From an uncultured Ruminococcus sp. (GTDB lineage: Bacteria; Bacillota; Clostridia; Oscillospirales; Ruminococcaceae): DNA of 41,098 nucleotides. The translations under genes were made by a program, and so were the position numbers. The stretch is taken from NCBI GenBank assembly GCA_945877315.1, contig CAMCRP010000030.1:1-41098 (forward strand). Reading direction: 5' to 3'. Below are positions 38,103-41,098 of the stretch, one piece after another. How positions within the stretch are numbered: the first letter of the stretch is position 1; each line of letters opens with the position of its first letter. The notes under the pieces are model-generated. The model was not told the origin of the DNA. It searched no databases and was given only the letters and a program-made list of their open reading frames with translations.

Positions 38103-39969
38103 GGAGCTTTACCGTGTTTATGAAAATAACTGCGGTAAGGATATTGGCGGGGAAAGGCTTTTGCCTGTTTCCCATTCCACTGCAAATGCGCAGATCGAGG
38201 TTACGGTAAATGACAAGGGGGATTTTGTTTCCGCATGCGCCATAGACAAGTCCTGCGCAGTTACCGTTATTCCCGTTACGGAGGATTCGGGCGCAAGAGG
38301 TAATGGCGTTGTTCCTATGCCGCTTAGTGACAAGCTTTTGTATATTGCAGGTGATTACAAGAATTTTGCGGTGGGAAAGCGTGCGGATAATTCGGAATAT
38401 TTCAATGCCTATATGGAACAGCTGAAATGCTGGGCTGAAAGCGACTATTCGCACCCCGCCGTGCGGGCGATTTATTCCTATCTTGAAAAGTGCAGTCTTA
38501 TCCATGACCTTATTGACTGCGGAGTGTTGAAGCTTGACAATACAACGGGCAAGCTGTCGGACAATGTGAAGATAGCAGGCATTGCACAGGCAGACTCATT
38601 TGTCAGATTCCGTGTGAATTATACGGAGGATCTGCTTGCTGTGAACAACACTTGGGAGGACACAAGCCTTTATGACAGCTTTATCGGGTTTAACAGCGAA
38701 ATGATGGGCAATGAACAGCTTTGCTATGCAACGGGAAATGTTCTGCCCGCAACCTACAAGCACCCGTCAAAGATACGAAATGCGGGTGACAAGGCAAAGC
38801 TTATATCCTCTAATGATGAAAGCGGTTTTACTTATCGCGGCAGGTTCAAAAATAAGGAGGAGGCTATTTCGGTAAGCTATGAGTTCTCTCAGAAAATGCA
38901 CAATGCGCTGAAATGGCTCATAGCAAATCAGGGCTTTTCCATTGGTTCGCTGTCAATAACCGTATGGGCAAGTGCAATGCAGCCTGTTCCCAATATTATG
39001 GGCGACTCTATTTCTTGTTTCGATGATGATTACTTTGATGATGAATTTTCCGAAGATGAGGATATTCTTCCCGACACTGAGAAGAAGCATGCCGATCTGC
39101 TGAAAAAAATGGTTTTTGGGTTTCAGGGCAAATATGAACACGATTCTAAGGTAATGATCTTAGGCGTTGATGCGGCAACAACGGGCAGACTGTCCATATC
39201 AATGTATTCGGAAATGGAGGAATCGCAGTTTTTCGGTAATCTCACAAAGTGGCATACGGAAACGGTGTGGAACAGATTTGAGCCGAAAATCAAAAAATCA
39301 ATTTTCAAGAGCTTTTCGCCTTACGAAATTGCGGTCTGCGCTTTTGGAAGCGAACAAAACGGAAAGCTTGACTGCAAGAAGGAGGTAGTTTCCGAAACGA
39401 TCTTGCGGCTTATACCGTGCATCACAGAGGAAAGAGATCTTCCTTCGGATATTGTACATGCGCTGGTGCATAGGGCATCTGCCCCACTTGCCTATGATAA
39501 ATCGTACAATCACCGCACCGTGCTGGAAACGGCATGCGGTATGATAAGAAAAAATAATTTAAAAAACGGAGGAATTACAGCTATGGGATATGATCCTAAC
39601 GAAATGGACAGAAGCTATCTTTTCGGCTGCCTGCTGGCAATTGCAGATGCTGCTGAAAATGAGGCTTATGAAACCGAGGACAAGGGCAAGAGAATCACAA
39701 ATGCAAGGCGTTATTGGAATTCTTTCTCTCAGCACCCTTGCAGGACATGGCAGGTCATTGAAGAACGTCTGATTCCTTATTTGAACAAGCTGGGTAACAA
39801 GGCAATTCGCTATAAGCAGTTTATGCAGGAGATAATGGATAAAATGCCTTTGAGCGTTTATAATGACGATTCGCCCCTTGAATCCGCTTATCTGCTGGGA
39901 TATTCGCATTTTACTTCAAGAATTTTTTCGTCTAATAAAAATACCGATGTAAATAATGAGGAGGAATAA
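38089..39969 (+). CDS. cas8c: Cas8c (Csd1), large subunit of type I-C Cascade
   Basis: A 626-residue protein of the Csd1 family, which recognises the PAM and helps recruit Cas3. Its position between cas5c and cas7c and its length fit. Segments such as YRFRVNYTEDL-like FVRFRVNYTEDLLAVNNTW, FKNKEEAISVSYEFSQKMHNALKWLIANQGF and the C-terminal PYLNKLGNKAIRY, then KMPLSVYNDDSPLESAYLLG are typical of Csd1. I use ATG 38089 with GGGAGG 9 nt upstream; a longer frame lies within cas5c. The C-terminal part may also give the small Cas11c subunit by internal initiation. A candidate is ATG 39583, with a GGAGG-like site (ACGGAGG) before it. Confidence 0.93.
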   Translation: MSWTEELYRVYENNCGKDIGGERLLPVSHSTANAQIEVTVNDKGDFVSACAIDKSCAVTVIPVTEDSGARGNGVVPMPLSDKLLYIAGDYKNFAVGKRADNSEYFNAYMEQLKCWAESDYSHPAVRAIYSYLEKCSLIHDLIDCGVLKLDNTTGKLSDNVKIAGIAQADSFVRFRVNYTEDLLAVNNTWEDTSLYDSFIGFNSEMMGNEQLCYATGNVLPATYKHPSKIRNAGDKAKLISSNDESGFTYRGRFKNKEEAISVSYEFSQKMHNALKWLIANQGFSIGSLSITVWASAMQPVPNIMGDSISCFDDDYFDDEFSEDEDILPDTEKKHADLLKKMVFGFQGKYEHDSKVMILGVDAATTGRLSISMYSEMEESQFFGNLTKWHTETVWNRFEPKIKKSIFKSFSPYEIAVCAFGSEQNGKLDCKKEVVSETILRLIPCITEERDLPSDIVHALVHRASAPLAYDKSYNHRTVLETACGMIRKNNLKNGGITAMGYDPNEMDRSYLFGCLLAIADAAENEAYETEDKGKRITNARRYWNSFSQHPCRTWQVIEERLIPYLNKLGNKAIRYKQFMQEIMDKMPLSVYNDDSPLESAYLLGYSHFTSRIFSSNKNTDVNNEEE

Positions 39970-39972
39970 ATC

Positions 39973-40833
39973 ATGAGTACATTACAGAACAAGATCGATT
40001 TTTCGCTGATAATCACAGCAACCGCAGCCAATCCTAACGGAGATCCCCTTGACGGAAATCGTCCCAGAATAAGCTTTGACGGCAACGGAGAGATCTCCGA
40101 TGTCTGCATTAAGAGAAAGATCAGAAACCGTTTGCAGGATATGGGTGAGAAGATTTTCGTTCAGTCAGACGACAGATGCGATGACGGCTGCGACAGCCTG
40201 AGAAGCCGTGCCGAGAGCAATGCGGCATTGAAGGCAATTTCCAAGGGAAAGAATACCGACCGTGAACTGTATGCAAAAACAGCATGTGAGGAGTGGATAG
40301 ATGTCAGAAGCTTCGGACAGGTATTTGCATTTAAGTCGGATACGGTTTCGGTGGGTGTAAGAGGTCCTGTTTCCATTTGTCAGGCGTCAAGCATTTCTCC
40401 TGTTGATATTGTAAGCATGCAGATAACAAAAAGCGTGAACAGCGAGGGCGGCAAGGAAGGAAAGGCGTCCGATACTATGGGAATGAAGCATAGAGTTGAT
40501 TTCGGAATGTATGTTATTCACGGCAGCATAAATTGTCAGCTTGCGGAAAAGACAGGATTTTCCGATGAGGACGCCGAGAAGATAAAGCAGGCACTTATTA
40601 CTCTTTTTGAAAATGACGCTTCGTCCGCACGTCCCGAGGGAAGCATGGAGGTTTGCAGACTTTATTGGTGGAAGCATGACTGCAAAACGCCTAAGAATTC
40701 ATCTGCAAAGGTTCGCCGTTCGCTGAATATCAAGCTGAAGGACGGCGTTAAGAAGCCTTCGTCCTTCTATGATTATGATATTACCTTGGATAAGCTTGAC
40801 GGTGTTGAGCCTGAGATCTATGATATGATGTAA
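39973..40833 (+). CDS. cas7c: Cas7c (Csd2), backbone subunit of type I-C Cascade
   Basis: A 286-residue RAMP protein that polymerises along the crRNA guide. Diagnostic parts are the start SLIITATAANPNGDPLDGNR, ISDVCIKRKIRNRLQD, RSFGQVFAF, VSVGVRGPVSICQA and GMKHRVDFGMYVIHG. Length is standard for Csd2. It sits 3 nt after cas8c with GAGGAGG upstream and is followed at once by cas4. Confidence 0.97.
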   Translation: MSTLQNKIDFSLIITATAANPNGDPLDGNRPRISFDGNGEISDVCIKRKIRNRLQDMGEKIFVQSDDRCDDGCDSLRSRAESNAALKAISKGKNTDRELYAKTACEEWIDVRSFGQVFAFKSDTVSVGVRGPVSICQASSISPVDIVSMQITKSVNSEGGKEGKASDTMGMKHRVDFGMYVIHGSINCQLAEKTGFSDEDAEKIKQALITLFENDASSARPEGSMEVCRLYWWKHDCKTPKNSSAKVRRSLNIKLKDGVKKPSSFYDYDITLDKLDGVEPEIYDMM

Positions 40834-40834
40834 T

Positions 40835-41098
40835 ATGTATAATGAGGACGAATACCTGCTGCTTTCGGGAATACAGCATTACATATTTTGCCGAAGGCAG
40901 TGGGCACTTATTCACATTGAACAGCAATGGAATGAAAACTATCGGACTGCCGACGGGAGAATTATGCACAAAAATGTTCATGACAGCGGGTTTAACGAAA
41001 AACGTGGAGATCTTATTATTGCAAGGGGAATGGCTGTGTCTTCCGCAAGACTGGGCATCAGCGGAGAATGTGATGTTGTAGAGTTCAGACGCTCGGCG
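40835..41098 (+). CDS. cas4: Cas4, adaptation exonuclease (partial, cut by the window edge)
   Basis: The first 88 codons of a Cas4 protein, which trims and selects new spacers by PAM together with Cas1-Cas2. The N-terminal LLLSGIQHYIFCRRQWALIH contains the first Fe-S-binding Cys, and GRIMHKNVHD with GISGECDVVEF shows the RecB-type nuclease start (His and the Asp of the metal site). The gene starts 1 nt after cas7c and runs past 41098. The expected next genes are cas1 and cas2 and then the repeat array. Confidence 0.94.
   Translation, partial: MYNEDEYLLLSGIQHYIFCRRQWALIHIEQQWNENYRTADGRIMHKNVHDSGFNEKRGDLIIARGMAVSSARLGISGECDVVEFRRSA

Noticed and set aside
1-41098. Insertion sequences, prophage genes or transposases
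   Set aside because: No transposase, integrase or phage structural gene was recognised. The decayed genes at 23.6-29.4 kb and the cotJC break suggest past rearrangement, but no mobile element boundary can be shown.

Overview
The window looks like a chromosomal segment of an anaerobic, spore-forming, low-to-moderate GC Firmicute of the Ruminococcus/Oscillospiraceae type. This is inferred from oxygen-sensitive class III ribonucleotide reductase (nrdDG), ferrous iron uptake (feoAB), a cotJ spore-coat operon, T-box control of serS, a 2-hydroxyacyl-CoA-dehydratase-type protein, L-lactate dehydrogenase, GGAGG-type ribosome binding sites and canonical sigma-A promoters with 17-bp spacers. The species cannot be named from the sequence alone.

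Layout. 1-650: end of an upstream gene, two tRNA-Ala genes on the minus strand, and divergent promoters. 661-5776: lepA, feoA-feoB with a small Cys-rich partner, and an SGNH-hydrolase lipoprotein. 5792-6824: a fusion of an XRE DNA-binding domain with a complete desulfoferrodoxin (minus) and a 46-residue monocistronic small gene. 6893-10607: an Lrp/AsnC regulator with an aminotransferase, ispE, a double GNAT protein and cytidine deaminase, tightly packed. 10688-13488: NrdR-type operators and nrdD-nrdG. 13608-18046: dUTPase, a DUF4846 protein, a lipoprotein and ilvD. 18051-21532: a uridine-kinase-like protein (minus), then a structured leader, an unknown protein, a FliB-like protein and a PD-(D/E)XK nuclease-like protein. 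21541-23152: T-box and serS.

23153-30794 is accessory and decayed. It holds a hicAB module whose toxin carries an in-frame TGA, a TetR regulator with two acetyltransferases, a GNAT/phosphotransferase chimera left by a deletion, a sugar-sensor-like GGDEF protein, a remnant of a chloramphenicol acetyltransferase and an unknown protein. 30797-33835: a CoA-dehydratase-activase-type protein, L-LDH, tRNA-Arg and a lone receiver protein. 34057-34623: cotJA, cotJB and a cotJC cut off after about 33 residues. The break is immediately followed by a type I-C CRISPR-Cas locus: cas3, cas5c, cas8c, cas7c and the start of cas4, running off the right end.

The most interesting signal lies in the 240-bp gap between cas3 and cas5c. 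On the minus strand an extended -10 promoter is placed to start transcription at the first base of one solitary, shortened type I-C CRISPR repeat. The repeat keeps the 11-nt 5' handle and is followed by a 33-nt 'spacer' and then an intrinsic terminator hairpin. The first 17 nt of that spacer match a site in the cas5c promoter at 16 of 17 positions. The only mismatch is at position 6, which type I effectors tolerate, and the site has a TTC PAM, the type I-C PAM, exactly adjacent. I read this as a built-in crRNA-like guide that lets Cascade repress its own operon. The concept has precedents in other CRISPR types; this I-C layout is the main discovery candidate here.
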